DNA of 41,188 nt from an uncultured Clostridia bacterium (GCA_904501815.1 CAJGCN010000001.1:1-41188); one strand, 5' to 3'. Positions 1 to 9,653 are shown, counted from the stretch's first letter. Translations and numbers: made by a program. Notes: a model not told the origin generated them from the letters alone.

Positions 1-73
1 GAAATAAAGAAACGGCTTTTATCCAGAACTTAGAAATAAACAAATTTTTTAAAAATTGACCGAATTTTCTCAT
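1..73 (-). CDS. cdaR: CdaR (YbbR-domain) regulator of c-di-AMP synthase, 5' end only
   Basis: Only the first 24 codons are in the window, starting MRKFGQFLKN and running off the left edge. The ATG at 73-71 has a GGAGAAAG ribosome binding site at 84-77, which overlaps the gap after the cdaA stop codon, so the two genes are 11 bp apart and probably cotranscribed. The basic, then hydrophobic start fits the N-terminal membrane anchor of CdaR proteins, which carry extracytoplasmic YbbR repeats and modulate CdaA. Identification rests mainly on position directly after cdaA, the usual arrangement in Bacillota. Confidence 0.75.
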   Translation of the reverse strand, partial: MRKFGQFLKNLFISKFWIKAVSLF

Positions 74-84
74 TTTCTTTCTCC

Positions 85-954
85 TTATTTGCGTTTTTTA
101 TCGGTAAGCAACATTTCTTGCCAGTAATAATCGTGCAACGCATCGGTGAGCATATCGTAGTCTGCATAGCGAATGACGTTGCCTTGTTTAACGATAGAAA
201 TAATCCCCGTTTCTTCCGAAACGACCAAAGAAATTACGTTCGCAACTTCGGTAATCCCAATCGCCGCGCGGTGGCGAGTGCCGTATTCTTTGGGATAACT
301 CGTTTTTTGCGTAAGGGGCAAGAAGCACCCTGCCGCTTGAATTTTATGGCCGTGCACGATTAACGCGCCGTCGTGCAAGGGCGATTTCGGGAAAAAGATA
401 CCTTCAATGAGCTGAGTGGAAATTTCCGCTTCAATACTCACGCCACTTTGCAAAACCTGCTTAGGCAGACTACCGCGCGAAAGCACGACCAGCGCGCCTA
501 CATTATTTTTCGACATATTTTGAAGGGCTTTAATAATATTTGAAATACAGCGATCCACGTCCTGTTGCGAAGAAACGTCCGAGCTTCCGCCGAACATGGA
601 TTTTTCCGCCCCGTCTTTTTTAGAAGTATGCACGTCCCAAAGGCTCTTTTTTACTTCCACGCTAAAAAGTATCAACATGAACGCGGACATAAGAACCGTA
701 TAGAACAAATAGAACTGTTCGTCGATAAGCGTATCGGTGAAATACAGCATTAACCCGCCAACGACCAACAAAATCCAATAAAAAATCATGAGTTTGGTGG
801 CGTCGTTATCCCTAAGAATTTTAGAAACGTAGTAAAATAAAAGGAAGAAAAGCAATATTTCTACCGCAAACAACACGGAAAAATCAGCGAAAAACGCCGA
901 CAATCTTGCTTGAAAAGCTTCAAATCCTTTTGCAAAACTCAATAAATTCTGCAA
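85..954 (-). CDS. cdaA: Diadenylate cyclase CdaA (membrane c-di-AMP synthase)
   Basis: Converts two ATP to cyclic di-AMP, a second messenger for potassium, osmotic and cell-wall homeostasis, at the inner face of the membrane. Three hydrophobic segments (about residues 26-44, 54-72, 79-98) precede a DisA_N catalytic domain with the signature HDGAL (DGA at 195-197) and GTRHRAA (225-231), both intact. A longer reading frame reaches 987, but the ribosome binding site AAAGGAGG lies inside it, 7 nt before a TTG codon at 954-952. I therefore choose the TTG start, giving 289 residues, close to the usual 270-280 of the family. cdaR follows 11 bp downstream. The AT-rich upstream stretch (1000-1020) contains TATAAT-like sequences but no clear -35. 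Confidence 0.95.
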   Translation of the reverse strand: MQNLLSFAKGFEAFQARLSAFFADFSVLFAVEILLFFLLFYYVSKILRDNDATKLMIFYWILLVVGGLMLYFTDTLIDEQFYLFYTVLMSAFMLILFSVEVKKSLWDVHTSKKDGAEKSMFGGSSDVSSQQDVDRCISNIIKALQNMSKNNVGALVVLSRGSLPKQVLQSGVSIEAEISTQLIEGIFFPKSPLHDGALIVHGHKIQAAGCFLPLTQKTSYPKEYGTRHRAAIGITEVANVISLVVSEETGIISIVKQGNVIRYADYDMLTDALHDYYWQEMLLTDKKRK

Positions 955-1065
955 GTTCGTTCCTCCTTTGCTCACGCCTTTGCGCAAGGCTCTCGTTTTT
1001 ATTATATATTATATAATAAAATAATAAAAAAATAAAGCGTTTGTATGAAAAAATCCAGTTATTTT

Positions 1066-2064
1066 TTATTTATTTTGAAAAAATAAGCCTGCAATCACCT
1101 TTTTCAGCGCAGAATCGGGTGTAATCTCCCCGCTTTTTATGCGCGACACCGCTTGATATATCTTTTGATAATGCTCAAACAGCTCTTTTTTAGAAAACTT
1201 AGATGCCTGTTCACGGTTCTTTTTAACGGCGTATTCTTTTAAGCCGAGCAATGCCGCCGCTTCGCCGTCGTTTCCGCGCGTGGTGCTTGCTTCGTATAAG
1301 CCTTTAAAATAGCTCGCGAGTGCGCTCAACAGCGCAATCGGGTCGAAGCCTTTTGCTTGCAATTCTTCGGAAATACGGATAAACTCGGTATAATTTCTCC
1401 GAGCTAAAGCGTTGGCAAGCTCGTAAATTTTATACTCGGAATCGGGATAAATCATTTCGTCCACGAGCGCATCTGTTAACGCCGTTTGTCCCATTCCTTC
1501 GCAACAGATAAGAAGTTTTTCCGTTTCTTTGGCAATTCGCGCCATATCGCACACGCAATACGCCGCTATTTTCGCGCAAACTACCCCGTCTGCATACACG
1601 CCCGCTCGCTTACAGGTGAGATAAATCCATCTTCTAATCGTTTCTTCGTCGCTTTTTCCGCAATCGACGAAAGTAATTCCCGTTTTTTTTGAAAGTACCG
1701 CCGACCCTGCTTTCCCTTTGCCTTGATTTACGATAATCAGCATACCGCTTGGGGGCGGGTTTTCCACCGTTTTTTTAAGATAACTTTCATATTCTTTTTC
1801 GGTAGGATAAAACTCGGTTGCGCGCACCACCCGTTTTTGGCTTGCAAACGGGAAACAATTCAGCGCGTCCGTCAAGGCTTTGATTTTTTCGCCTTTAAGT
1901 TCCGAGCCGTCGAAAGAAATATAGTCTAAAGTAGGTTGTTCCAAAAAACGGGTTTTTAAAAGTTCTTCCCCCTTTTCCCGAAAATACCCTTCTTCCCCTT
2001 CCAATAAATAGACGGGTTTCGCGCCGTTTTCGTCGGTAAATTTTTTAAAATCGATATATTTCAT
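1066..2064 (-). CDS. holA: DNA polymerase III delta subunit (clamp loader) HolA
   Basis: Delta opens the beta sliding clamp within the clamp-loader complex during replication. The 332-residue length and the opening with YLLEGEEGYFRE followed by a region with FPFASQKRVV match the AAA+-like fold of HolA, which as usual for delta lacks a working Walker A site. The C-terminal part (about 200-332) is all-helical, with the KSGEITPD segment typical of the clamp-loader collar domain. The start ATG has AAAGGGG 6 nt upstream. The gene follows comEC at a distance of 117 bp and has its own promoter, so it can be expressed separately. Confidence 0.9.
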   Translation of the reverse strand: MKYIDFKKFTDENGAKPVYLLEGEEGYFREKGEELLKTRFLEQPTLDYISFDGSELKGEKIKALTDALNCFPFASQKRVVRATEFYPTEKEYESYLKKTVENPPPSGMLIIVNQGKGKAGSAVLSKKTGITFVDCGKSDEETIRRWIYLTCKRAGVYADGVVCAKIAAYCVCDMARIAKETEKLLICCEGMGQTALTDALVDEMIYPDSEYKIYELANALARRNYTEFIRISEELQAKGFDPIALLSALASYFKGLYEASTTRGNDGEAAALLGLKEYAVKKNREQASKFSKKELFEHYQKIYQAVSRIKSGEITPDSALKKVIAGLFFQNK

Positions 2065-2112
2065 ACCCGTCCCCTTTGTTTTTTCTCACGGAAACTTTGT
2101 CCGCATAGTGGT

Positions 2113-2141
2113 ATTATATCATATTCCCTTGAAAATTGCAA
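2113..2141 (-). promoter_or_regulatory. Sigma-A-type promoter of holA
   Basis: On the minus strand a TTGCAA -35 box (2141-2136) is followed by a 17-bp spacer and a perfect TATAAT -10 (2118-2113) preceded by TG one base upstream (extended -10). It lies in the 117-bp gap between comEC and holA, so the leader would be about 40 nt. Confidence 0.75.
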
Positions 2142-2181
2142 GAAAATACGCAAGGAAATCTCTCCCGCTTTTTCTAAGCAC

Positions 2182-3843
2182 TCAAACGAAATAGGGCGCA
2201 AGCCACGTAAAGAAAAAGAGCGCCAACGCTACCGCTATTAACGGCAATTTTGCTTTTTTTAAGTTCAATTTATCCGAAGAAAGCACGAGAAATAGATAAA
2301 AAGCCCACACCGCGCCGAACGGCAGGCTACCCGTCAACGCAAACCCCGAAAAATCCACCGCTTCGAACAAGAGCGAAAGCACCGACCAAAGTAAAGACGG
2401 AAAAAACAAAATTACGCCCGATAATGAAATTGGCAATATCGCGGAAAGGGCTACGAGAAGTAGCAACAACGAAAAACTCGCGCTTACGAGCGGTACGAAC
2501 AGAATATTTAAAAGCAATCCCCAACCCGATACAAACCCGAACGCGTTTATTAAAACGGGAAACGTGCCCATTTGCGCAGCAAGACTCAAAGAGAATACGC
2601 CCGCAAACCATTTCCAAGCCTGTGCCGTAAGTCCGAGCGGTACGCGTTTTTTATGAAGCGTGGCTCGACGGGCAAGCTCGTCTTTGCCTATGAGCAAATG
2701 ATTTAACCACACCCCGTCCCCGCCCATTCCGCGACGAATAACACCCGAAAGCAAGCCTATCCCGATACACGCGGTAAAAGTTAGTTGAAAGCCTACGTCG
2801 AACAAAAGAGTGGGAAAAAGCAATAACACGATCGCGCCAGCCAAGCCCAAACCTTCGAGCATATCGTAGTTAATAAAGACCAGCCGACAAAAATAAGCGG
2901 TTAAACACATTACGATTGCCCGAACGACGGAAGAAGAAAATCCGCAAACTCCGCCGTAGAAAAGCACGATAAGCGAAACGAACAAAAACTTCGTCCAAGC
3001 GGGCGCGCGGGAAAACCTCGTTTTATCGGTAAGCAATCGGCAAAAGGCGTAGAGCGCGGCAATATGAAGTCCCGACACCGCAAAAATATGCGCAATCCCG
3101 CCCGCGCGAATATTTTCAAGCAAACCTTCTTCGATCCCCGCCGTATCCCCAAGCAATAGCGCGAGCGTGAGCGACGCAGAAGCTTCGTCCATGCCCGCGC
3201 GAACGACTTCTTCTATTCTTGCTCTTACCGTCAAAAACAAATCGTCCGCTTGCCCTACCGCTTGCACCCGCTCGTAGCAAAAACAATAATATTTCACCCC
3301 GTCGGCAATTTTTTGCCCGATAAAGCTATCGTTTTGCATTAATTCTTGATAAGTATACACCTTTCCCCGCAAAACCACCCTATCCGACACCCTTATATTT
3401 CCCGAAAAAGACGGGGACAGGTATGCGACGAGTTTAAAATCGGAAGGTTTTTCGGCTATGTAAATATCCGATAACAACACGCGCGTATAGCTCTCGGCTT
3501 GCACTTTTTCGCATACCGTGCCAACGACGTTGTGTTCCCCAGAAAAGTTTTCCGCGCTTTGGTATTCGTCTACTTTTTCATAAAACAGTAAAAAACCGCA
3601 AATAAACGCGAGCGCAAACGCAAGGGTTGTCATGAGCGTTCGTTTCCTATCCGTTGAAAAGACGAAGGGAATAGGCAAAATCGGCACGAAAAAAAGCAAC
3701 CACAAAAAGGAAGCTTCTAAACAAAGCCGAAAGAAGCCAAATAGCACGCCAAACGAAAGCATAAACGCAAAAAAGAAAATATAGCGGACGTTAAAAAAAC
3801 GTTCTACCACCACTATACTTCCTTTTTTACGTTCTTTCTTCAT
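2182..3843 (-). CDS. comEC: ComEC/Rec2-type DNA uptake channel protein, short form
   Basis: ComEC forms the inner-membrane channel for single-stranded DNA during natural transformation. The protein begins with hydrophobic segments (about 20-90), continues with a soluble OB-like region of the DUF4131 type (about 95-185) and then the polytopic Competence domain with the family hallmark HIFAVSGLH at 252-260. At 553 residues it stops directly after the last membrane segments and has no C-terminal metallo-beta-lactamase domain, which longer homologues (about 700-800 residues) carry. The start is ambiguous: the ATG at 3843 has a weak GAAAG site, while a GTG at 3813 has AAAGGA 6 nt upstream and would give 543 residues. 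It lies 31 bp after the helicase gene and is probably cotranscribed with it. Confidence 0.88.
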   Translation of the reverse strand: MKKERKKGSIVVVERFFNVRYIFFFAFMLSFGVLFGFFRLCLEASFLWLLFFVPILPIPFVFSTDRKRTLMTTLAFALAFICGFLLFYEKVDEYQSAENFSGEHNVVGTVCEKVQAESYTRVLLSDIYIAEKPSDFKLVAYLSPSFSGNIRVSDRVVLRGKVYTYQELMQNDSFIGQKIADGVKYYCFCYERVQAVGQADDLFLTVRARIEEVVRAGMDEASASLTLALLLGDTAGIEEGLLENIRAGGIAHIFAVSGLHIAALYAFCRLLTDKTRFSRAPAWTKFLFVSLIVLFYGGVCGFSSSVVRAIVMCLTAYFCRLVFINYDMLEGLGLAGAIVLLLFPTLLFDVGFQLTFTACIGIGLLSGVIRRGMGGDGVWLNHLLIGKDELARRATLHKKRVPLGLTAQAWKWFAGVFSLSLAAQMGTFPVLINAFGFVSGWGLLLNILFVPLVSASFSLLLLLVALSAILPISLSGVILFFPSLLWSVLSLLFEAVDFSGFALTGSLPFGAVWAFYLFLVLSSDKLNLKKAKLPLIAVALALFFFTWLAPYFV

Positions 3844-3874
3844 AAACTTTCTTTCGTTCCTTTTTTCGCTACCG

Positions 3875-6800
3875 TTAAGCGAGCGAAATTCTATCGCTTA
3901 CTGAGCGCACGAACAAGCCTTTTTCTTCCCCAAGCGAAACGCAATCGTTTAAATACACGAAGAACTTATCCGACGGCTTTGCAATCCGCAACGCGCTCGA
4001 CACGATAATTAACAATTCGTCCATATACAGCGCGACCTTGTCTTCCAACGCACCGCGCACGAGCGCAATAATTTCGTACGGCGTATAGTCCGTTTCGTAT
4101 TTTCGAATAGGTTCGCCCGTTTCCACGCGGTATCGATCAAATCCCACCGTTTTATCCGTTTTGCGATAAAAGGTTGCGCCTACGAGCCGTTCGCTTTTAA
4201 AGCCGCACAACGCAATAAGCGCCTGCATACGCCCTTCCACTTTCACGCCGTATTTGGTAATTCCTAAGCTCGTCAAGCATCTTCTAACCAAAAACTCGTA
4301 GGAAATAGGCTCTTCCGCCAACACGATCGCTTTCAAACGGGCAAGTATTTCCCCGTCGTTTTCTCCCGACGTCACGAAATTCGCCGTTTCTTCCCTATTT
4401 TCAAGCTCCGCCGCCTTATACGCCTTTTTGCCCCTATTCAAGCCCGTACCGCCACGACGGTCCGCGCCCGTGAGTTTATCCAAAAGGTCTTTAATTTTCT
4501 TAATTTCCCGTTTGGGATTGTTATAATAATTGACGGAGAAAATTCGCGCAACGTTCCAATTATTGCGTTTAAGCGTTTGCACTTGCAATACGTTTCTATC
4601 CTTGATTGAGAAAGGAGTAGGCACGTCACACATCACGGCGAGAATAAACCTGTGCTTATTCTTCGGGTCAAGCACCGCCACGTCGATTTTAAAATCGGAT
4701 ACGCCCACGTCGTATCGACAATCGTAGCCATACGAAGAAAGCTCTTCCGCGAGATATTTTCCAATCCCTGCTTTTTTCGACGGAAGTTTTCCCGACGGAA
4801 TTGCGAGCGTAGTTCTGCCCTTTTCGGCAAATTCAAGGAACGCTTTTAAACCCGCCACCCCACGCGAGTTGGTTTTGGAAATATCGATCATTGCCCCCGT
4901 CATAGACGCAAACACAAGCATTTCTTCTCTCGCTCTCGACACCGCAACGTTGAGTCTTCGCCAGCCGCCCGCTTGATTTAACGGCCCAAAATTCAAGGAA
5001 ATTCTACCGAGCTTATCAGGTCCGTAGCATACGGAGAATAAAATCACGTCCCGTTCGTCCCCCTGTACGTTTTCCAAGTTCTTGATAAACAACGGTTCTT
5101 CTCTATCGTACGCCGCGCTTTCTAAACGTTTTTCGATAATGAGCGCGGAGAGTTTACGCTCGATATATTCCTTTTGCGCGTTGCTGAACGTGACGATACC
5201 CATGCTTGATTTACGGCAAGCAGGGTCGGCAAGTCTACGTAAAACTTCTTTGATAAGCTCGTCAGCTTCCACTTTGTTGCGCTTGGTAAAGCCCCTGTCG
5301 TATAACCCGTCTTCCACGAAGATAAATTTGACTTTGCTATCGGGCGCGTCAGGCGAAGGGAACGTACAAAGCCCGTTGCCGTAATACATCAAATTCGAGA
5401 AAGCAATCAAGCTTTCGTGCTTACTTCTATAATGCCACGTCAAATGCCGTTCGGGAATTCCAAGCGCTAAGCAATCGTCTAAAACGCTTTCCATATCTTC
5501 GTTTTCTAAATTGTCTTCGTCTACGTAGGTGGTAGAGAAGAAAGTAGTCGGCGGGAGTTGTTTGGGATCGCCTACGACGATTGCCGATTTCGCACGGGCA
5601 AGCGAGCCGATCGCTTCTGCCGTTGGCATTTGCGAAGCTTCGTCGAAAATCACAAGATCGAACAATCCGCTTTCCGCTTGCAAATACTGTGAAACGGTAA
5701 TCGGGCTCATCAACATACACGGCGCAAGCACCTTGCTGAGTTCGGGAATTTCTTCAAAGAGCTTTCTAAGCCCCATACCCCGCAAATTATTCTTAGACAG
5801 CCGTTGAAAATTCGCAAGCTCTAAGCTCAAACTTCCGTCCGTTGACGGAGTAGGCACACGCTCTATCAATTTCGCGCGAATATGTTCTTTGGAAAGCTTG
5901 GAAAACTCGTCTAACGACAAGCGAAGCGCTTCCGCGCCTTCTTCCGTGATCGCCGCCGAAAAACGGGATAATACGGGGTCGAGCGGGATATTCGTCTGCA
6001 AGAAATTTTTGTAAATATTCTTCTCGAAACTATCGAGTATATTTTCGCTCGAAACCGACCCGTTTTCCAGCGCGTCGGTAATAAACGTAAGCCCCGCTTC
6101 GTCTAATTTTTCCGCCGTAGCCTTATACATACACCAGTTCGCAAGCATATCTACGTTGTCGATCAACGCGCCTGCTTTGGTCGTGTAATATTCCAAAACG
6201 TCTTCTTCGGGGATAAGCCTTGCATCCGCTTTCGTAATTTTCAAAAAGCTTTCTTCCGCTACGCTAAAACTATCCAGCGAGCGCACCAAGCCTTGCAAGA
6301 CGGGTACGCTATACCCGTTTGCCGCGCGAATACACATACTGTTAAAGCTATCGGGGTTATAATCCATAAATACCGAAGCGCAAGTTTCGTGCAGTTTATA
6401 TAAATCGGAAAGGAAGTTTTTGCGCGCGTCGAAATAATCCACCCGACCGAACGCATAGGTGAAATACTTGGAAAGACGGGTGCAAGATTTAATCCGTTCC
6501 ATTGCTTCAAAAATATCGTAGACGGTTTCCAAGTGCTTATACACGTCGTCGCCCAGCTCTTGAAGGGAAACTTTGGAAAGCTTTTTCACTACGGACAGCA
6601 CCGTTTTTTCTTTGGTATAGTCCGTTTCGCCCGTATCCAACCATTCGCCAAGCTTTTTATATTCTTTTTGAATATCTACGAGCTTTTTAAAATGCTTAAA
6701 ATAACTTTCTAACGACAAATCCAACCGTTTATTCGCATTGAAAAACACGAAAAACTCTTCTTCGTTTTCCTTGAAATATTTATTCAAATTTCCGCTTGCT

Positions 6801-9523
6801 AAAAGTTCCGCAATTTCTTTGAGCGCAAGCAATTTTTTGCGGGTAAGCGTGCTAATTCTTTGGCGGTACAGTTCCAAAAACAAAGCGAGATAATTTTTTA
6901 AATGCTTGATTTCCGCTATCACGACTTCCGACGAGCAATACACGGAATCCCTTGTTTCCAAGCTATATTCCGTTAAATTTACGTTCGCAAACGGCGAGTT
7001 CGCCACCCCGCCGCATTCCTTCGCCGCCGCTGCCGCCTGCACCATCATTTTCTCGTACGCTTCGATTTTCTCTTTAGTCAAAGAATCGTAGAAAGTGCTT
7101 TCGATATTCATAATATCGGGTGCGTTTTTATTCTTTAAACAAACGAGAATCGCTTCGTAGACGGACACGCCGAGTCGGCGTTTTTTATGAAGGGCGGAAA
7201 GCGGTTCGGCAAGCTCGGCTTTGAGCTTTTCAATCGCCCCCGATTTTTCGGAAAGATAAACTTTTTCCTGCGTACCCGCTAAGGCAAGCACGGAAGAAAG
7301 CTTTTGCAAAACTTCCGTTTTATTGGTTTTGTTCGAATGAAGCTCTAAGCAAAACTCTCCGATCCCGATCCCGTCTAAGCGTTTTTTAACGACGGACAGC
7401 GCGGCTTGCTTTTCCGCAACGAACAGCACCCGTTTCCCGTCGTTTAAAGCGTTTGCGATAATATTCGTAATCGTTTGGGATTTTCCCGTGCCCGGCGGGC
7501 CGTGCAAAACGAAGGTTTTCCCAGTTTGCGAAAGCGCAACGGCTTCCCATTGCGACGAATCGGCAGGCAAGGGCATCAGCGTTTGGTCGGGAGCGGTTTC
7601 ATCTTCTTTAAGTTCCATGTCGGAAACGTCGGACAGCTTGGATCGGTTGGAAAGCAACGAGGCTATCAACTCGTTTTTAGAAAATTCGGGCATATTTTGC
7701 CGAAGGTCCTGCCACATTTGATAACGCGCAAAGGAAAACGCCGCAAGATACACGTCTTCAAAGACTTCCCACTTACGCATTTTTACGACTTCCATTCTCA
7801 CCATTGCGAGAATTTCGGAAATTTTTAAGCCCTTAGACGCTCCGTCTAACCCCCGAATATCAATATTAAATTCCTGTTTTAAATATTCGAGCAACGTGGA
7901 ATTGACGGAAAAATCTTCGTCGGTAAGCGACACCGAATACCCCGCTCCGCCTTTGCTCTTTTTAATTTGTACGGGTTGCAAAACGAGCGGAGCGAAATGT
8001 TCTTCGCCGTCTTCTCGGCTATACCAACGCAAAAAGCCGAACGCAAGATATAAAATCTTCGTTCCCGATTCTTCGTCTGCTTCTTTGTTTTTGCGAATGA
8101 GTTTTTGCGTGGTTTCCGCAAGCGACGGTTCGTCGAGATAGGTGCGCAAAATCCCCGAAGCATTTTCAAGCTCGATAAGCTGACGGAGCGCGCGCAACTT
8201 TGCCGCCGACCCGAAATGTACTTTTTCTTTTTTTATTTCAGCAAGTTCGGAAGAAGCGGGCGATAACTGCATTTCTCCGCCCGCAGACAGCGCTTCTATC
8301 GTAGCGTCAGGCGAAGCGGATACGACGTGCGCCACCGTTCTTTCAGGCGGAAAGTGCAAGAGCGTATTTTTCAAAGAAAGGTCTAACAGCCGCCGTTCCC
8401 ATTGCTTGTCTTTCGTTTGACGGTTATCCCCTTCGAATTTTTTCATACCCAAAAGGTTAGACGGTGCGGCGAACGGCGACATTGCGTCTTCCCCTAAAAT
8501 TTCAAAGCCCTTGATCCCTTTTGCCCTTAACGGCAACGACGGCACGGAAGCAATACGGCAACGGCGTACGTCCACGAACTTTTCGTAATACCCGCCCGAA
8601 AGCTTTTGCTTGAAATGCGTTTCACTCGTGGAATAGGCGCAAGTTTTGTCGGCGTATAAATCGTCGATATCAAAACAGCTTACGTTGTTAATACCGTCGG
8701 CGATATATTTTTCCAAAAGACCCGTATCGTCAGACACGGTGTCCATAAAACAGCTTTGATATAACCAAACGCCGCAAGTAATATGCTTATCGCCAAACAC
8801 CAAAACGGGGTGCAAACCTAAGCTTTCCAAACACGAACAAACGAACAGCGCAAGCTCAGGCGCGCTTGCCTTGCGCTCGGCAAGAATTTTTACCCCGCCC
8901 CCGATTTCCGAAGGTTCGGAAAAATCACAAGGAGTGCGGTTGATAGAATACCGCCTAATACACGCAAACGTTGCGGCGACAATCCGCCTTACGGCGTTTT
9001 TATCGTTGCCTTCGTAGCCGCCAAGTTCCGCGCCGACTTCCCATTTTCTAAGCTGTTCTACAATCTCCGTGCGAATTCTCGCGCAATCGGCAAGACGGGG
9101 GCGTACGAACACGGCAAGCCGTTCGGCGTTTCCGCTCGTACCTTCCCAAAAATCAATCGGCAACGCTTTAATTAAAAAGCTTTGCGTAGCGATTAATTTT
9201 TTGTCCTTTTTCAAACAAACGGTGAGTTCTTCTTCTCGGATTTCTTCAAGCTCTGCAAAATATAAAGGAGAAAGCAACTCCCCGATTTCCACTTCCACCG
9301 CACTTTCAAAAGGTATTTCCACGAGCTTTTGTTTTTCCACGATTAACCCGTTGCCACCGCTGATACAAAGGAGCAAATCCTGCACCCCTTCCCCGCTTGC
9401 ATTTTTCACCTGCAAGGTAGGGAATAAAGGTTTTTTCGTGTAATAATCGGCGTAGGAAACGACCTTTAAAGCTTCCACGTGTAAGCTGATAAATTCTTCG
9501 TATTTTTTGCTTTTAACTGCCAT
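3875..9523 (-). CDS. Giant DUF4011-type superfamily 1 helicase with degenerate Vsr-like nuclease domain and DUF3320-like C-terminus
   Basis: Residue numbers here count from an upstream GTG at 9535. I prefer the ATG four codons in, at 9523, which has GGTGG 8 nt upstream (about 1882 residues). Order of parts: N-terminal region with a transglutaminase-like segment (about 200-260); DUF4011-like segment opening with RRLLDLSLKNTLL (381-393); SF1 helicase with Walker A GPPGTGKS (679-686), a long helical insertion (about 760-1250), Walker B IFDEASQMP (1296-1304), GDPKQLPP (1322-1329), QGDERDVILF (1491-1500) and motif VI WRRLNVAVSRARE (1525-1537); a Vsr/MTES_1575-like nuclease domain (about 1590-1685); a DUF3320-like tail (about 1735-1790). 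The architecture is that of proteins proposed as single-gene anti-phage systems (Hhe type). Helicase motifs look intact. In the nuclease the usual ECD...YH reads MCD...PF (M1635), and the transglutaminase-like Cys is Ala, although His251 remains. It sits in a housekeeping cluster ahead of comEC and holA. Function in this host is unknown. Confidence 0.85.
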   Translation of the reverse strand: MAVKSKKYEEFISLHVEALKVVSYADYYTKKPLFPTLQVKNASGEGVQDLLLCISGGNGLIVEKQKLVEIPFESAVEVEIGELLSPLYFAELEEIREEELTVCLKKDKKLIATQSFLIKALPIDFWEGTSGNAERLAVFVRPRLADCARIRTEIVEQLRKWEVGAELGGYEGNDKNAVRRIVAATFACIRRYSINRTPCDFSEPSEIGGGVKILAERKASAPELALFVCSCLESLGLHPVLVFGDKHITCGVWLYQSCFMDTVSDDTGLLEKYIADGINNVSCFDIDDLYADKTCAYSTSETHFKQKLSGGYYEKFVDVRRCRIASVPSLPLRAKGIKGFEILGEDAMSPFAAPSNLLGMKKFEGDNRQTKDKQWERRLLDLSLKNTLLHFPPERTVAHVVSASPDATIEALSAGGEMQLSPASSELAEIKKEKVHFGSAAKLRALRQLIELENASGILRTYLDEPSLAETTQKLIRKNKEADEESGTKILYLAFGFLRWYSREDGEEHFAPLVLQPVQIKKSKGGAGYSVSLTDEDFSVNSTLLEYLKQEFNIDIRGLDGASKGLKISEILAMVRMEVVKMRKWEVFEDVYLAAFSFARYQMWQDLRQNMPEFSKNELIASLLSNRSKLSDVSDMELKEDETAPDQTLMPLPADSSQWEAVALSQTGKTFVLHGPPGTGKSQTITNIIANALNDGKRVLFVAEKQAALSVVKKRLDGIGIGEFCLELHSNKTNKTEVLQKLSSVLALAGTQEKVYLSEKSGAIEKLKAELAEPLSALHKKRRLGVSVYEAILVCLKNKNAPDIMNIESTFYDSLTKEKIEAYEKMMVQAAAAAKECGGVANSPFANVNLTEYSLETRDSVYCSSEVVIAEIKHLKNYLALFLELYRQRISTLTRKKLLALKEIAELLASGNLNKYFKENEEEFFVFFNANKRLDLSLESYFKHFKKLVDIQKEYKKLGEWLDTGETDYTKEKTVLSVVKKLSKVSLQELGDDVYKHLETVYDIFEAMERIKSCTRLSKYFTYAFGRVDYFDARKNFLSDLYKLHETCASVFMDYNPDSFNSMCIRAANGYSVPVLQGLVRSLDSFSVAEESFLKITKADARLIPEEDVLEYYTTKAGALIDNVDMLANWCMYKATAEKLDEAGLTFITDALENGSVSSENILDSFEKNIYKNFLQTNIPLDPVLSRFSAAITEEGAEALRLSLDEFSKLSKEHIRAKLIERVPTPSTDGSLSLELANFQRLSKNNLRGMGLRKLFEEIPELSKVLAPCMLMSPITVSQYLQAESGLFDLVIFDEASQMPTAEAIGSLARAKSAIVVGDPKQLPPTTFFSTTYVDEDNLENEDMESVLDDCLALGIPERHLTWHYRSKHESLIAFSNLMYYGNGLCTFPSPDAPDSKVKFIFVEDGLYDRGFTKRNKVEADELIKEVLRRLADPACRKSSMGIVTFSNAQKEYIERKLSALIIEKRLESAAYDREEPLFIKNLENVQGDERDVILFSVCYGPDKLGRISLNFGPLNQAGGWRRLNVAVSRAREEMLVFASMTGAMIDISKTNSRGVAGLKAFLEFAEKGRTTLAIPSGKLPSKKAGIGKYLAEELSSYGYDCRYDVGVSDFKIDVAVLDPKNKHRFILAVMCDVPTPFSIKDRNVLQVQTLKRNNWNVARIFSVNYYNNPKREIKKIKDLLDKLTGADRRGGTGLNRGKKAYKAAELENREETANFVTSGENDGEILARLKAIVLAEEPISYEFLVRRCLTSLGITKYGVKVEGRMQALIALCGFKSERLVGATFYRKTDKTVGFDRYRVETGEPIRKYETDYTPYEIIALVRGALEDKVALYMDELLIIVSSALRIAKPSDKFFVYLNDCVSLGEEKGLFVRSVSDRISLA

Positions 9524-9575
9524 ACTTAAAACCACCGTAGGGTAAAATTTTCCATCATTTGCAATACTTACCTAT

Positions 9576-9581
9576 ATTATA
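9576..9581 (-). promoter_or_regulatory. Candidate -10 box for the helicase-comEC transcript
   Basis: A perfect TATAAT on the minus strand, 52 bp before the proposed helicase start and just after the terminator of the preceding operon. No convincing -35 box is visible 16-18 bp upstream, where the terminator T-run lies, so this is a weak call based mainly on position. Confidence 0.4.
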
Positions 9582-9592
9582 GCCGAAAACGT

Positions 9593-9618
9593 AAAAAAAA
9601 GCAACCCCTACGGGGTTG
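9593..9618 (-). terminator. Rho-independent terminator of the rimP-nrnA operon
   Basis: The inverted repeat CAACCCC/GGGGTTG (9602-9608 and 9612-9618) with a 3-nt loop is followed on the minus strand by eight T residues (9600-9593). It lies 35 bp past the nrnA stop codon. A shorter T-run on the plus side could give weak bidirectional action. Confidence 0.9.
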
Positions 9619-9653
9619 TTTTTCCTGTTCCTATAAAATTTTACGGAAATTTT

